DNA of 64,000 nt from the NCBI GenBank assembly GCA_964030475.1, contig CAXIPT010000001.1:662229-726228 (forward strand), in the 5' to 3' direction. Every line of letters begins with the position of its first letter. Position 1 is the first letter of the stretch. The stretch is from Tethya wilhelma (Eukaryota; Porifera; Demospongiae; Tethyida; Tethyidae). A program made the position numbers and the translations under genes. The notes under the pieces are model-generated. The model was not told where the DNA came from and made no database searches. It saw only the letters and a list, made by a program, of their open reading frames with translations. Shown piece by piece: positions 33,820-44,468 of this stretch.

Positions 33820-34283
33820 CACTGGCGAATTAGAACACGCAGAGATACAGAGAGGACAGCTGAACCTGGGGGGTGCATTATTTGGAAAACACAAAAGGTC
33901 GAAGTTCAACTTCAAGAGGTATTAAAGTCAGACTGATTGACTGACTCTCTTTCCTGACGTGGATAGTTTAATATTCCACCCTCTAAAACCACCTCTCACT
34001 CCTTGCCAAGAAATAATGTCCACCTCAAGCCTGAGATTCACGGAAGATAGGCATTGGAAGTCAAATTTTAGCCTTGAAGTCATAGAATGATCTGAAGAGG
34101 CCCCATGACCACAGGAAATAGACTAGACTATCATGCCTTGACACTCATATAATTTGTCAACTTATGTGAGTTCTCAGTATTAATTTACACCAAGAATTTA
34201 CTGAATATAGTTGCTAGCTACACAAAGACTACATTATTATGTAGAGTGCAGTTTAGTTCAACTTTGTCCACTCAGTCTTCAAA
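33820..34283. promoter_or_regulatory. Divergent intergenic region between IBA57 and hotdog gene A
   Basis: 464 bp separate the two divergent starts. Motifs here, including GCATTATTTGGAAAACACAAA and CCTGAGATTCAC, recur in the same order before hotdog genes C (38075-38210) and, in part, D (47515-47580). The region was therefore copied with the genes and probably contains their promoter. Confidence 0.6.
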
Positions 34284-34754
34284 ATGATGACTTGGCTTTG
34301 GAAGTTTGCACGTAGTCCAAAATCCATCAAGTATATTAGTCAGCTTTATGCTCCACTGTTAGGAGCTGGCATTAGAATATCTAAATTCTCCTCTGACTTC
34401 AAAGAAATGGAAGTCCACTTGAAAATGTCTCGGTACAACAAGAACATGTTTGGAACTCACTTTGGAGGGTCAATTTTCTCGCTAACTGACCCTTACTACT
34501 CAGTGATGCTACTCAACATCCTTGGTAGACATTACATGGTTAGGGACAAGTCTGCTTGCATTGAGTTCCTAAAGCCTGGTAAAACTGATCTCCGTGCTGA
34601 GTTTAAGGTGTCAGATGAACTGGTGGAGGAAATCATTGAGAAAACCAGCGATGGTAGTCCTTTGAACCTCAAGTTTGATGTGGACATTGTCGATAAGGAA
34701 GGAGAGGTGGTTGCTAGGGTTGATAAGACCGTCTATGTCAGGAAAAATAATTAA
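34284..34754 (+). CDS. Hotdog-fold thioesterase-like protein (DUF4442-like), copy A
   Basis: An intronless frame of 156 residues. The core GTHFGGSIFSLTDPYYSVML resembles the HGG-type helix of hotdog-fold thioesterases, followed by IEFLKPGKTDLRAEF and a beta strand ending ARVDKTVYVRK. This layout fits DUF4442/YiiD-like hotdog proteins, which are thought to hydrolyse acyl-CoA or related thioesters; the substrate is unknown. There is no signal peptide. Its last third is nearly identical in DNA to copy D (47961-48437), whereas the first 90 codons are the most diverged of the family. It stands divergent to the intact IBA57. Confidence 0.8.
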   Translation: MMTWLWKFARSPKSIKYISQLYAPLLGAGIRISKFSSDFKEMEVHLKMSRYNKNMFGTHFGGSIFSLTDPYYSVMLLNILGRHYMVRDKSACIEFLKPGKTDLRAEFKVSDELVEEIIEKTSDGSPLNLKFDVDIVDKEGEVVARVDKTVYVRKNN

Positions 34755-35082
34755 AGAAAACTAAAATTGAATTGAAACAAGATTATAATATTACGTACAG
34801 TATATAGATCTGTCTGGAGGCCAGCCTCTTACGACAATAATTATAGTCTCCATATAATAATTATGCACATATAATAGTCATTACTTTTGTGTATGACAAT
34901 GTATATAGTTTGTTTTTGTGCCAATAGAAATTGTTTATTTGTTCATTAATTTTATTTATTTATTGATGTCCCATTATGCTCCAGGGCAAATATCATGTTA
35001 AGCAATTGTGCTAATAATGATCATCTTTTATTGTACACTACAGACACTCATTTGAACAACCCCGTCATCAGATCATCACATA
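34755..35082. other. Intergenic
   Basis: AT-rich spacer between hotdog copies A and B. No gene was seen. Confidence 0.6.
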
Positions 35083-35829
35083 ATGTCCTTGTTAGCGAGG
35101 CTCGTACCGAGATCCCGTTATTTCAAGTGGATTAGTCGGGTTTATTGTCCCTTTCTTGGAGCTGGTGTCAGGGTCACCAGAGTCTCCCCTGACTTCAAAG
35201 ATATGGAGGTCTGTTTGAAGCTGTTGTGGTACAACAGGAACTATGTTGGGACTCAGTTTGGAGGGAGTATGTTCACGATGACCGACCCCTTCTACATGGT
35301 GATGCTAATCAACATCCTCGGTAAAGATTATGTGGTTTGGGACAAAGAGTCTCGCATTGAGTTCCTGAAGCCTGGTAAAACTGATCTCCGTGCTGAGTTT
35401 AAGGTGTCGGATGAACTGGTGGAGGAGATCATTGAGAAAACCAGCGATGGTAGTCCTTTGAACCTCAAGTTTGATGTGGACATTGTTGATAAGGAAGGAG
35501 AGGTGGTGGCCAAGGNGTTTGGAGGGAGTATGTTCACGATGACCGACCCCTTCTACATGGTGATGCTAATCAACATCCTCGGTAAAGATTATGTGGTTTG
35601 GGACAAAGAGTCTCGCATTGAGTTCCTGAAGCCTGGTAAAACTGATCTCCGTGCTGAGTTTAAGGTGTCAGATGAACTGGTGGAGGAGATCATTGAGAAA
35701 ACCAGCGATGGTAGTCCTTTGAACCTCAAGTTTGATGTGGACATTGTTGATAAGGAAGGAGAGGTGGTGGCCAAGGTTGATAAGACTGTGTATGTCAGGA
35801 AAAAACTAAAGCAGAAAGCAAAATTATAG
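35083..35829 (+). CDS. Hotdog-fold thioesterase-like protein, copy B (internally duplicated at an N)
   Basis: The frame reads MSLLARLVPRSRYFKWISRV and continues like copy C up to the N at 35516. There the block starting FGGSMFTMTDPFYMVMLINI is repeated in frame and runs to the normal end. The nucleotide blocks 35257-35515 and 35517-35775 are all but identical. Since a single N marks the join, the duplication is most simply two overlapping contigs placed side by side; the real protein is then about 160 residues. A true tandem duplication of the hotdog core (a double hotdog) is possible but less likely. The tail KKLKQKAKL is basic. Function as for copy A. Confidence 0.78.
   Translation: MSLLARLVPRSRYFKWISRVYCPFLGAGVRVTRVSPDFKDMEVCLKLLWYNRNYVGTQFGGSMFTMTDPFYMVMLINILGKDYVVWDKESRIEFLKPGKTDLRAEFKVSDELVEEIIEKTSDGSPLNLKFDVDIVDKEGEVVAKXFGGSMFTMTDPFYMVMLINILGKDYVVWDKESRIEFLKPGKTDLRAEFKVSDELVEEIIEKTSDGSPLNLKFDVDIVDKEGEVVAKVDKTVYVRKKLKQKAKL
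35257..35775 (+). repeat. Near-perfect 259-bp tandem duplication around an N
   Basis: Two near-identical 259-bp blocks on either side of the N at 35516, within hotdog copy B. Likely an assembly artefact. Confidence 0.92.
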
Positions 35830-36249
35830 TTAGTTAGGTATATAAGTTGTAATACCGTAGTTTGAGATATTTCGCGCTGTAAATATTCTGTGTGTTAAAT
35901 TTTCGTGTGTTGTAATTTTCGCATTCATGTTGCGCCTACATTAATATTGGTAATAGGTTGTCAAATTTGGAGTGTTGAATTTTCACAAAAATTTCCCCGA
36001 TGCAAATGTTAGTCAAATTATATGGTAATTATTGTTTACAAGTTATGTGAGCTTTAATTACTGCAAGTCAAATGGGTGCATGTAGATAGCACTGGAGATA
36101 GATACATTTTTTAATTTGGTTTTGCAGGAAAGTATCAACTCCTTTTGTTATTTTTTTGTATCAGATTCCATGTTTTGTTCTTTTGTGGCAGGACCAGTAT
36201 GAAAATCGATAATGTGTCATGGTTAGTAGTGAAACTATTTGCTAAACCT
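35830..36249. other. Intergenic
   Basis: TTTCGCGCTGTAAATATT, TTTTCGTGTGTTG and TTGAATTTTCACAAAA suggest an old repeat, but no gene is visible. Confidence 0.5.
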
Positions 36250-37080
36250 TTTTAATACTGACAGGAAAGTAGTCTCATCTGTTTTACGCAATCTGGGAGC
36301 CTATAGTGAGATGCTCCCTGGAACTCAAAAGATGAGCGATACAAATTAGTCTTTGGGCATTGGGGCCCGGGGAGTGCTGTTCTCATTGATCCACGAGACT
36401 TAGGTTGATCCGTGTGTGCCCTTGTACTTGGCACACTGAATTCGGAGTTTAGGTAATAAGATGGTCCTGCCTTGTGTACACTTACAGCATCACATTGCGT
36501 CTCCTTGTCTCCAGTGTGGTCCATTGTAGTGTCCTTCGGGATTCTTCACTTGAGGTAAGTGGTGGCTTCTTTAGTATTACACGCATAACATACTTTTGTA
36601 TTTTCTCTATTTTGCAAGTTGGACAACACAGTTTCGCATGATCCCCATACTACTAGTCTAGTTGAGGCACAACAAAGACTTGATACAGTAACTTACGTGC
36701 TTTACAAGGTAGGTTAGTGAAATTTCTTCTGATTTGGGCAAGCTTCCTGAGAACAGTTTCCTCTACAGGTTAATTGTTTTGGGATGTAGGCAGACAAAGC
36801 CGAAGTAAAGTTCTGAGCAAGACCGTTAGCAATGTTGGCACGGGTCCTGTAAGCAGTTTGCCGTTGTAAGTCACTGAGTCAATCATCTTGCGACATCCCT
36901 TACCTAGAGCTGCATTCAGTTCCTTCCATGTTGACTTCGGCTTGCTATTCATGTTATCGAATATGCTGTCTGACTCACTTGTCAAGTTGATACACTCTAA
37001 ACAGTAAGATGTCCCAGCTCTGTCACTCAAACAACTGACCTGGCCAGAAGAGGTACATGTGCTGATTATGATCATAACTG
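36250..37080 (-). pseudogene. Degenerate LINE-type retrotransposon fragment
   Basis: On the minus strand, pieces in different frames read like the part of a LINE ORF around and after the reverse transcriptase: KSTWKELNAALGKGCRKMID near 36900, then VLRKLAQIRRNFTNLPCKAR and LLYQVFVVPQLD near 36650-36770, then SSFEFQGASHYRLPDCVKQ near 36280. The order along the minus strand is the expected one. Frameshifts and stops separate the pieces, the polymerase core is missing, and no ends were found. It is inactive. Confidence 0.65.
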
Positions 37081-37440
37081 ACTAGCCTCGTACCCAGGCT
37101 ACTCCCAGTTGTTAGCCTTATCTACTGACTCAATCAGGTCACTCTTAGAGTGGAAACAATGAAAATGACTCTAGAGATGCTATGAACTTGATAACAGACT
37201 GAGTGACAAGAGAGTGATAGCTCAGAGCTGTCTTATGAGTGCTGGTGGGTGAGTGACTCGGGCGGAGTAGCTGTCAGGAGAGTATTAATAAAGTGGCAGA
37301 ACAAGAAGGCAACCCTAAACATCACAGTCAAATTATCTTCACAGCAGTTTATCATGTATCATTGACCCACTGACCTTGCGCTACTGCAAGTGAAAGAATA
37401 TCTGAGAAAGAGTGCTCTTGAAATACACCGATAAAGACCG
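37081..37440 (-). pseudogene. IBA57 5'-end relic (exons 1-2 region)
   Basis: GACCCACTGACCTTG, then CTACTGCAAGTGAAAGA and GCTCTTGAAATACACCGATA at 37364-37437, match the IBA57 first-exon region (33725-33805). TAGCTCAGAGCTGTCTTATGAG at about 37218 matches exon 2. The start codon and frame are lost, and a foldback element interrupts the copy at 37442. It lies upstream of hotdog gene C, in the same divergent arrangement as the intact pair. Confidence 0.75.
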
Positions 37441-37441
37441 G

Positions 37442-38056
37442 TGTCCTAGTGTGGGATGTACCCCCTCAAATTGTCCCCCCGGACATTATTCCGACACTAG
37501 TGAATTTTGTCCCCCCCCCCTCACAAACTCTTCTACACAAACCGCATGCATGCAGCTTAGCTTCATTCTGTAGACTCAGCTACGCAGCTAGGAAGGCCTG
37601 GAAGACCAAACTATCTGCAGCATGTAATAGCTAAGCTTTAGTACTACTTGCCTCGCCTCCCAACTGTAAAGTTTAATAGGTCTATGCTCTTTGTATTGAA
37701 AGACAGGGCGTATATAGCACAAGTAAGCATTGAATGGTCAACACTGATGGTGCACAATTATAGTTACTGCATGACTTACAAAATAGTAGCTGCATACTGA
37801 TCTATGCTGCACAATAAATTAGTGGGAGGGGCTCAGTAAGATTGCCACACGTTCATAGTACGGTGTGTGCACAGCGCTGCGCGGCTGCTGGCTAAAAATG
37901 CTGGCAAGAGTCTTAAGACTGTTTTAACTGTACTCCAGTTATTCGTCACTGATGCCTGAGCTCTTTAGTATACTTTTGGAGGGGGGACATTATTCACTAA
38001 GGGGGACAATAATAGTCAATATTCACTAGTGAATAATGTCCGGGGGGACAAAGTAG
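37442..38056. mobile_element. CCCCCGGACATTATT foldback element
   Basis: The left end TTGTCCCCCCGGACATTATT and CACTAGTGAATTTTGTCCCC are mirrored by the right end TTCACTAGTGAATAATGTCC followed by GGGGGGACAA. The interior is about 400 bp without an open frame. It interrupts the duplicated IBA57-hotdog interval. Confidence 0.7.
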
Positions 38057-38513
38057 AACCAAACCTAAAATTGAGCATTATTTGGAAACGACAAAGGTCA
38101 AACTTCTACAGTTCTCTGACTCGCTTCCGCCGAATCAAACCTCAAAAGCCTTCAAGACCACCTCTCACTGCCTTACCGAGAAATAATGCCCACCAGCGCC
38201 TGAGATTCACTCTCCACGTCACGAAACAGACTAGTCTGGATCAGTGGCCAGACTCTTCGCAGTCTACTGAGTCTGTACTCGCCTCACAGGCGTCGGAAGT
38301 GAACTTGAACTTTAGACTTGGAGTCATCAACATGCTACTGAGAACCATTATCTATGCTAGAACCCCCTAGTCGGGCGGAGCCTGACTAAGAACCCCCTGC
38401 ATGGCATGACACTTAAATAGCTGACTCATGTGAGTTCTATTGTGCTACTAATCTCTTTATAGATGCTCAAATTATTGAATAAACTTTATGACACGGAGAT
38501 CAACACATAAATT

Positions 38514-39095
38514 ATGTCCATGTTAGCAAGGCTTGTACAGGGATCCCGTTCCTTCAAGTGGATTAGTCGGATTTATGGCCCCTTTCTTGGAGCTGGTGTC
38601 AGGGTCACCAGAGTCTCCCCTGACTTCAAAGATATGGAGGTCTGTTTGAAGCTGTCGTGGTACAACAGGAACTATGTAGGGACTCAGTTTGGAGGGGGTA
38701 TGTTCACGATGACCGACCCCTTCTACATGCTGATGCTAATCAACATCCTTGGTAAAGATTATGTGGTTTGGGACAAAGAGTCTCGCATTGAGTTCCTGAA
38801 GCCTGGTAAAACTGATCTCCGTGCTGAGTTTAAGGTGTCGGATGAACTGGTGGAGGAGATCATTGAGAAAACCAGCGATGGTAGTCCTTTGAACCTCAAG
38901 TTTGATGTGGACATTGTTGATAAGGAAGGAGAGGTGGTGGCCAAGGTTGATAAGACTGTCTATGTCAAGAAAAAACCAAAGCAGAAAGTGAAAATCACAG
39001 GAAAAAATTATCCATTTACAACTGTTGTGAACTGGACAATGTTTGTTGTGTTTTTGTGTGCATTTGTAGTAAACTTTTTTTATTGGATGTTTTAA
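38514..39095 (+). CDS. Hotdog-fold thioesterase-like protein, copy C, with C-terminal membrane segment
   Basis: An intronless frame of 193 residues, about 35 longer than the other copies. The N-terminal and middle parts are close to copy B (FGGGMFTMTDPFYMLMLINI). After the shared KTVYVKKKPKQKVK the frame continues into a hydrophobic stretch (WTMFVVFLCAFVVNFFYWMF) that looks like a tail anchor. Copies A, B and D stop before this point. If real, this paralogue would be held on a membrane with the hotdog domain facing the cytosol. Confidence 0.78.
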   Translation: MSMLARLVQGSRSFKWISRIYGPFLGAGVRVTRVSPDFKDMEVCLKLSWYNRNYVGTQFGGGMFTMTDPFYMLMLINILGKDYVVWDKESRIEFLKPGKTDLRAEFKVSDELVEEIIEKTSDGSPLNLKFDVDIVDKEGEVVAKVDKTVYVKKKPKQKVKITGKNYPFTTVVNWTMFVVFLCAFVVNFFYWMF

Positions 39096-39889
39096 ATTAT
39101 CATGATCATGATACTGACTAAAACTTGGGTCACTCTTGAGAAAGAAATGAATTAACTTGTAAATAAAACTTTGGGAAGTGATGCTGTAGAACATCAGCAT
39201 AATACACATATTTGTATCCTGGCTTAGCTTAGCTTCTAATGATATGGTTCAATCAATGATTTGTACACTGACTACTTTTGGCACACGCACGGCTACTTTA
39301 TGCCTGCTTATATATGCACATGCGCTTATGCTACAGCAAGCTCATTCATACTAAACATCAGTATATGCATACACAAGCAAGAAGCCTGGCAAGCAAAGCA
39401 AGCCACTCTAAGACTTATTGACTTTTTGTGAGCATGCATAGTTTGTCACAACAAAGTAAAATCTTCAAGATATATACTATTAGCAAGTTTACAGTCTATA
39501 TATAAGTTAATAAATCAACGGAACTTTAAAGCACAAACACGAAAGACCTATAGCTCCATGGGTTCTAGATCTCAATTTTTTTTTTTAAATGAATGAATTT
39601 TGAGTCATGTGTTTATCCACCCAATCTCATATTGTATATGCAACCACTGCCACTGTAACACGTACAGTACTAGAAATAACAAACAAAATTACAGTATACA
39701 CGTCACATTTGTACCTCAGCTGATGGAAACACACTGGCAATACGTATAATTATATATATACTTCAAAGTTTAATACAGTACAGAAACACATGCACAAACA
39801 CCTGCTCGCACTCACTCCCAAAATGTTGTAAACACCTAGTATTGAGTTATGCATGGTATAATGATCGATATAGTGTATCAATTAATCAC
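39096..39889. other. Intergenic, no gene seen
   Basis: AT-rich sequence without exon signals. Confidence 0.6.
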
Positions 39890-40035
39890 CTCCAAAGTCT
39901 GGAACACCTATACAATTCAATTGTGGGTTGACTGGTCTTCCCCCATCATGTTCCATGCATGCTCATTCATAGACATGAGTATATAGACAGGTTAATGCAT
40001 GAACTAAACTCCACGGAATGTTGTTGGGAGGAACT
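39890..40035 (+). repeat. About 150-bp dispersed repeat, copy 1 of 3
   Basis: Contains GTCTGGAACACCTAT, ATTGTGGGTTGACT, CTTCCCCCATC, GACAGGTTAATGCATGAACT, CTCCACGGAATGTT and GGGAGGAACTTA. The same order is found at 40145-40310 and 42415-42575. All three lie in the region of the desaturase gene and its relics, so they were probably spread with it. Confidence 0.75.
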
Positions 40036-40144
40036 TACATAAATAATATTATCTGCATGGAAGACTGATTGTCATGTATAGTTATATAGTGTGCATGAAA
40101 CATGAAAACTGCTGGAGCATCACCTGAGAAGTATATATAATCAT

Positions 40145-40310
40145 TAAGTTTTGCAAAGTCTTGGAACACCTATTCAATAATTGTGGGTTGACTTCCCCCA
40201 CTATATGTTCAGTCATAGACAAGCAGACAGGTTAATGCATGCATGAACTATATAAACTCCACGGAATGTTAACTGGGAGGAACTTATTTAATGATTATCT
40301 GGAAAACTGA
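40145..40310 (+). repeat. About 150-bp dispersed repeat, copy 2 of 3
   Basis: Same motifs as 39890-40035 (CTTGGAACACCTATTCAATA, TTCCCCCACTAT, CTCCACGGAATGTT, GGGAGGAACTTA), followed by TCTGGAAAACTGATTG. It directly precedes an inverted desaturase fragment. Confidence 0.75.
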
Positions 40311-40344
40311 TTGTATGTGTAAGGCATGCACGAAATATTAAAAA

Positions 40345-40500
40345 AAAGCCCTTTTGTGGTGACAACAGTTTGGGTGTTGAGGTACAAGCACCATGTCTGT
40401 CATGGCTACGATATGGTGGCACATCTTTTGTTAAAAGGGCTCTTTTGGCTCCAAGTGGTCTATTGTGTATACTTGCATGGCGTGTGTATATATCTAGCTA
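40345..40500 (+). pseudogene. Desaturase gene fragment, plus strand
   Basis: Encodes VVTTVWVLRYKHHVCHGYDM followed by VAHLLLKGLFWLQVVYCVYL and HGV, matching residues of the central membrane part of the desaturase at 43041-44468, but on the opposite strand. It has neither a start nor any histidine box. It is a relic from duplication and inversion. Confidence 0.8.
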
Positions 40501-40734
40501 GTTACAGCCAACAGAATACTAACTTGAAAGGATAAAAGTTAATAACAACAAATTGAATCTGTTATAAACACAAAAAACGTATCAAATTCTTATTGTATAC
40601 TGTTTTCTTCTATACTGCATGCATGCATGCTGAATATTATTAGACTATAAGTGTATTGCTTTATATGTATAGCAGCATCATCATCATGCCAACCTTTGAG
40701 CACTTTTATATGCTTGACAAAAGTTTCAATTTTG

Positions 40735-40940
40735 AGAAGTGCTATTACAGGTTGAGACAGCTTGGCAATGTGACAATGCAGCGACTGTTGGAGTTTTAGA
40801 AAAGGTGTTGAAATGTAAGAAATTCCATGTTTGATACACACACTCATGGTGCTTGTACCTCAACATCCAAATTGTTGTCACCACAAACATTCCTACAAAG
40901 TAGATGCTTATAGAGAAAGCCAGAAGTATGCATGCTGGAG
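40735..40940 (-). pseudogene. Desaturase gene fragment with internal deletion, minus strand
   Basis: The minus strand carries SISIYFVGMFVVTTIWMLRY joined after KHHECVYQ directly to the C-terminal part of the desaturase (ISYISTPFLKLQQSLHCHIA, in another frame), deleting about 400 bp that includes the third histidine box. It is broken and not functional. Confidence 0.8.
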
Positions 40941-40999
40941 TCGATGATAGATCAGCACAATCATGATGCACATCTAGTTTTAGTTTTACAGAATGCACT

Positions 41000-42410
41000 G
41001 CCCAGTCTAAGCCTGCTCTGCTTATTAATTTTTATGAAATTCTTAAGTAATACCTGACAGTTCACACACTACAACTATATATACAAATTTGATCTCTTAT
41101 TTGATCCTACATTCATTGTCACTTACCAAAATTCATGGTCTTTCCATGCGATTTGAGATCAAAATAATATTTAGCTTATATTACACTTAATTGCACGTGT
41201 AACTTAGAGTTTGATAATAATTATTATTAAAAACTATTATACTTAATGACAAACAAGTGGGATCGGAGCTACAGGTATTCAAAATCAACTTCAAAGGGTG
41301 TTTAATCAGTTGTGGAGTAACTTTACTTGGGATATGAGCTCTAAGTAGTACTGCAACCCAATAAGGATATTTTTTACAGGACTCAGGCTAAACAAACAAG
41401 TGCTTGCAGGCATGAGCTTTTATAGATCACTCTTTTTAAGTCTTTTATATAACAAAAGCATACATCGATACATTTTACACCACATGAGCTGTATATTGTA
41501 CTATAGTCCATTGTTGTAACAGTTGCATGAACATATTATTCCAGTTGCTATTATGCCAGCAGTAACAAGTGTGCAGTATATACAGAGCAAGTTTTGTGGG
41601 CACCAATTAAGAAATACAAAAAATGTTACAAATCATTTCTCGGCCAGAATCTATTTTCACTGAGTAACTATACTGATACAGTTCCTTCAATACTGAGTTG
41701 TTTGTTTTAATTCTTTCTTTTTTATTATTATTATTAAACCGAAGATACATGACATACGTGCTATAGTGAGAACAATATTGCAATGTACCATGCAGGTATA
41801 CATGTAGTTCCCAATTATAGCAAGTGCCACTATAGGAATTCAGTCTGTGGGTTTTGGTCTAGTGACAAGCAGTTTAGGAATGGGTAGTGTTATAAACAGC
41901 AAGTTAACAAGGAATGTTACAATTTCCACCCATGCACGACTACTTCATTTCGTTTTTGATCCCTGCATTCATGAATCTATCCTGTCATAGTTTATAGATG
42001 CTAAATGATATAGTTCAAACAATGATTTGTACATATATATATATATCTAAATCAGCATAGGCTAGCTTTAAGTGGAGGAAAGTATAAGTAGGCAACCTAG
42101 AGGTTAGATTGCATGACTTGCATGAGTCACGCATGTGATAAAACTGAGACATAAACATGCTGTAATTGTTTCCTTATGTATGTTTACAGCACTATATACC
42201 CATTCTTACGTTTGTTTTCCAATGACTATAATAGTTCTAGTAGCTGATGCATGTGTAGCATTCGAGGCCTGCATGAGTTCTATAATCCTACGATCCTTTC
42301 CAATGACTTTTTGAATTTCTGTGTTGGATGGAGCAGCTAGGTCATTAAGGTAGATACAAACACATATTGAGTTATATGGTATTATTATTAATAGTAGGTC
42401 ACCCATGAAA
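41000..42410. other. Intergenic, with a decayed foldback half
   Basis: Mostly AT-rich without exons. At 41875-41955, TTTAGGAATGGGTAGTG and GCACGACTACTTCATTT are a diverged left half of the TAGGAATGGGC element. Nothing else was recognised. Confidence 0.5.
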
Positions 42411-42414
42411 GTTT

Positions 42415-42575
42415 TCCAATGGACCATGGAATACCTATTCAATTGTGGGAGGTAGCTTCCCCCACTATACAAGTATTCCTAGACATGGCATTGCATGTAG
42501 GACAGATTAACAAGCTCAACTCTACGGAATGTTGCATGGGAGGAACTTAGTTAATAATTTTCTGGAAGACTGATT
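42415..42575 (+). repeat. About 150-bp dispersed repeat, copy 3 of 3
   Basis: Shares GGAATACCTATTCAATTGTG, CTTCCCCCACTAT, CTACGGAATGTT, GGGAGGAACTTAGTTAATAA and TCTGGAAGACTGATTG with 39890-40035 and 40145-40310. Confidence 0.72.
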
Positions 42576-43040
42576 GTAGTATGTTCAGTAGAAGAATAAT
42601 GACCCTTAAAATAGAGTGTTTTGTGACTTCTGTTAGCTAGATATTCAATAACGAAAACTAGGAAAATTTTATCCCCTTAATTTGCTCAATCATCTTCTGC
42701 TGAAACAGAGTAAATATTGTCCCATCAAGCTCGCTCTTTACTGAATTCAAAGTTATGCATAAGCTGTTTCTTTCGTATACATGCAGTTCTTAATAATTAT
42801 ACTCAGTTGCCTGTTACCTTAATGGTTTGTTCAATGCATAATGTGTTTACATACATGCATACATGTTTAGAATTATAAATGACTGGCAGTACATACCACG
42901 AACAAACAAGAAAGGAAAAAACAACAACAATTTCAGTTACTGTTACAACAAAAAAATCTATGATAGTTATAACTATAATGGTAGTGTTTTCTTCTATAGA
43001 CTGCATGCATATAATATAGTCTTATGTATGTAGAAAAAAT
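42576..43040. other. 3' flank of the desaturase gene
   Basis: AT-rich; no gene was seen. Confidence 0.6.
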
Positions 43041-44468
43041 TCAATTTTGAGGAGTACTAGTAGGTTGAGACAGCTTGGCAATGTGACATTGCAGCGACAG
43101 TTGAAGTTTTAGAAAAGGTGTTGAAATGTAAGGAATTCCATGTTTAATACACACACTCTTGACAATTGGACTAATTTTCTTCAGCAAGCTAGGCTTAAAC
43201 GTGGGAAAGAGATGATGCTCTATGTGATAGTTAAAATATCCATACTGAAACTCGATCAATTTTAATACCCAATTAGTTGGGTACCAATCCCCAGAGGTTC
43301 GCACTTGCACCTCAGCCCACGACAGTCTTCCGTGGAACTTCCTCACGTCTTCAACTTCACCCAACAGCTCATGGTTCTCTTCGTGATCATTGAACAGCAA
43401 GAGGAAAGCACACTGAGAGTAGATGATTGAATAGACTGCAAATAGAGCAAGCCCCATCCACATGCCATGCAAGTATACACAATAGACCACTTGGACCCAA
43501 AACAACCCTTTTGACAAAAGATGTGCCACCATGTCATAGCCATGACGGACATGGTGCTTGTACCTCAACATCCAAACTGTTGTCGTCACAAACATCGCTA
43601 CGAAGTAGATGCTTAGAGAAAGCCAAAAGTATGCATGCTGGAGTCGATGGTAGATCCTGTGCTTTACATACTTGTGGATACGCACACCAAGCAGGGAGTA
43701 GTCACACGTTTGATGATCGATAGATGAGTGTGGCTGATTGTGGTGTGTCTGGTGAGCAATCTGCCACTGCAATCCAGACGTTCCAGTCAAATCGAAAAGA
43801 TGCATTGCAATAAAATCCAGCACAGGGCTGTACGTGAATCCAGAATGAGTTGACATGTGGGCAATGTTGGCCAGCATACAGATAGTATGAACTCCCAGCA
43901 GGATGGAAGCTAGGAATGATCCACCTACCCAAGTCAAGTAAGATAGGGTGAGGTGGATAAAAACGTAGTAGGCAATATACAGAAGACCCTCCAAGAATGT
44001 GTAATGCGTTGCTTCACCATGCTCCCTCAGATACAAAGCTACACTGGTCTTCAAATCCAGCCAAAACTCATCTTTGTCGGTATCAATGTAGAGAATGCGA
44101 TCTAGAAATGGCTTTTTGTTGCCTCTACGCATGAGGTCACCAGATACATCCAAATGGCCTACAACTTTGATGCCATATTTTTCCAAGAAGCCTTCATTCT
44201 TTATCAACTCTTCAACATTGGTCGCAGTATGTGCAGAAGAAAACAACCCACCACACTCAGTCCCCAAGTTGCCTCTGAACACATCACCATGAGGATGTCT
44301 ATCGATGAAGTTGGTTATGTCATAGACGACCCTGTTGACTGAAATCCAGGCATCCGAGTATGTTGAATGTTGCTTTAGTTCGTCATAAGTAATGATCGTG
44401 TCTTGACAATGAGATAGAGCAGTATCTCCTTGGCGGGATTTTGCAGACATGATACTATTATACTGCAT
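43041..44468 (-). CDS. Cytochrome b5-fused front-end fatty acid (or sphingolipid) desaturase
   Basis: An intronless frame of 475 residues; a second ATG at 44450 may be the start. The N-terminal cytochrome b5 domain has the haem motif as IDRHPHGD instead of the common HPGG. The membrane desaturase part follows with hydrophobic segments. Histidine boxes: HMSTH, HQTHH and, near the C-terminus, FNYHIEHHLFP. In typical delta-5/6/8 front-end desaturases the third box is QxxHH; here the Gln is His (HIEHH). The enzyme would insert double bases-oriented unsaturation, that is double bonds between the carboxyl end and existing double bonds of an acyl chain, in the ER with cytochrome b5 reductase. Sponges are known for delta-5,9 fatty acids, so such a role is tempting but unproven. 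Two relics of this gene lie at 40345-40940. Confidence 0.88.
   Translation of the reverse strand: MQYNSIMSAKSRQGDTALSHCQDTIITYDELKQHSTYSDAWISVNRVVYDITNFIDRHPHGDVFRGNLGTECGGLFSSAHTATNVEELIKNEGFLEKYGIKVVGHLDVSGDLMRRGNKKPFLDRILYIDTDKDEFWLDLKTSVALYLREHGEATHYTFLEGLLYIAYYVFIHLTLSYLTWVGGSFLASILLGVHTICMLANIAHMSTHSGFTYSPVLDFIAMHLFDLTGTSGLQWQIAHQTHHNQPHSSIDHQTCDYSLLGVRIHKYVKHRIYHRLQHAYFWLSLSIYFVAMFVTTTVWMLRYKHHVRHGYDMVAHLLSKGLFWVQVVYCVYLHGMWMGLALFAVYSIIYSQCAFLLLFNDHEENHELLGEVEDVRKFHGRLSWAEVQVRTSGDWYPTNWVLKLIEFQYGYFNYHIEHHLFPTFKPSLLKKISPIVKSVCIKHGIPYISTPFLKLQLSLQCHIAKLSQPTSTPQN

Noticed and set aside
36250..37080. Possible functional reverse-transcriptase gene
   Set aside because: Only short homologous pieces in different frames remain and the catalytic core is missing.
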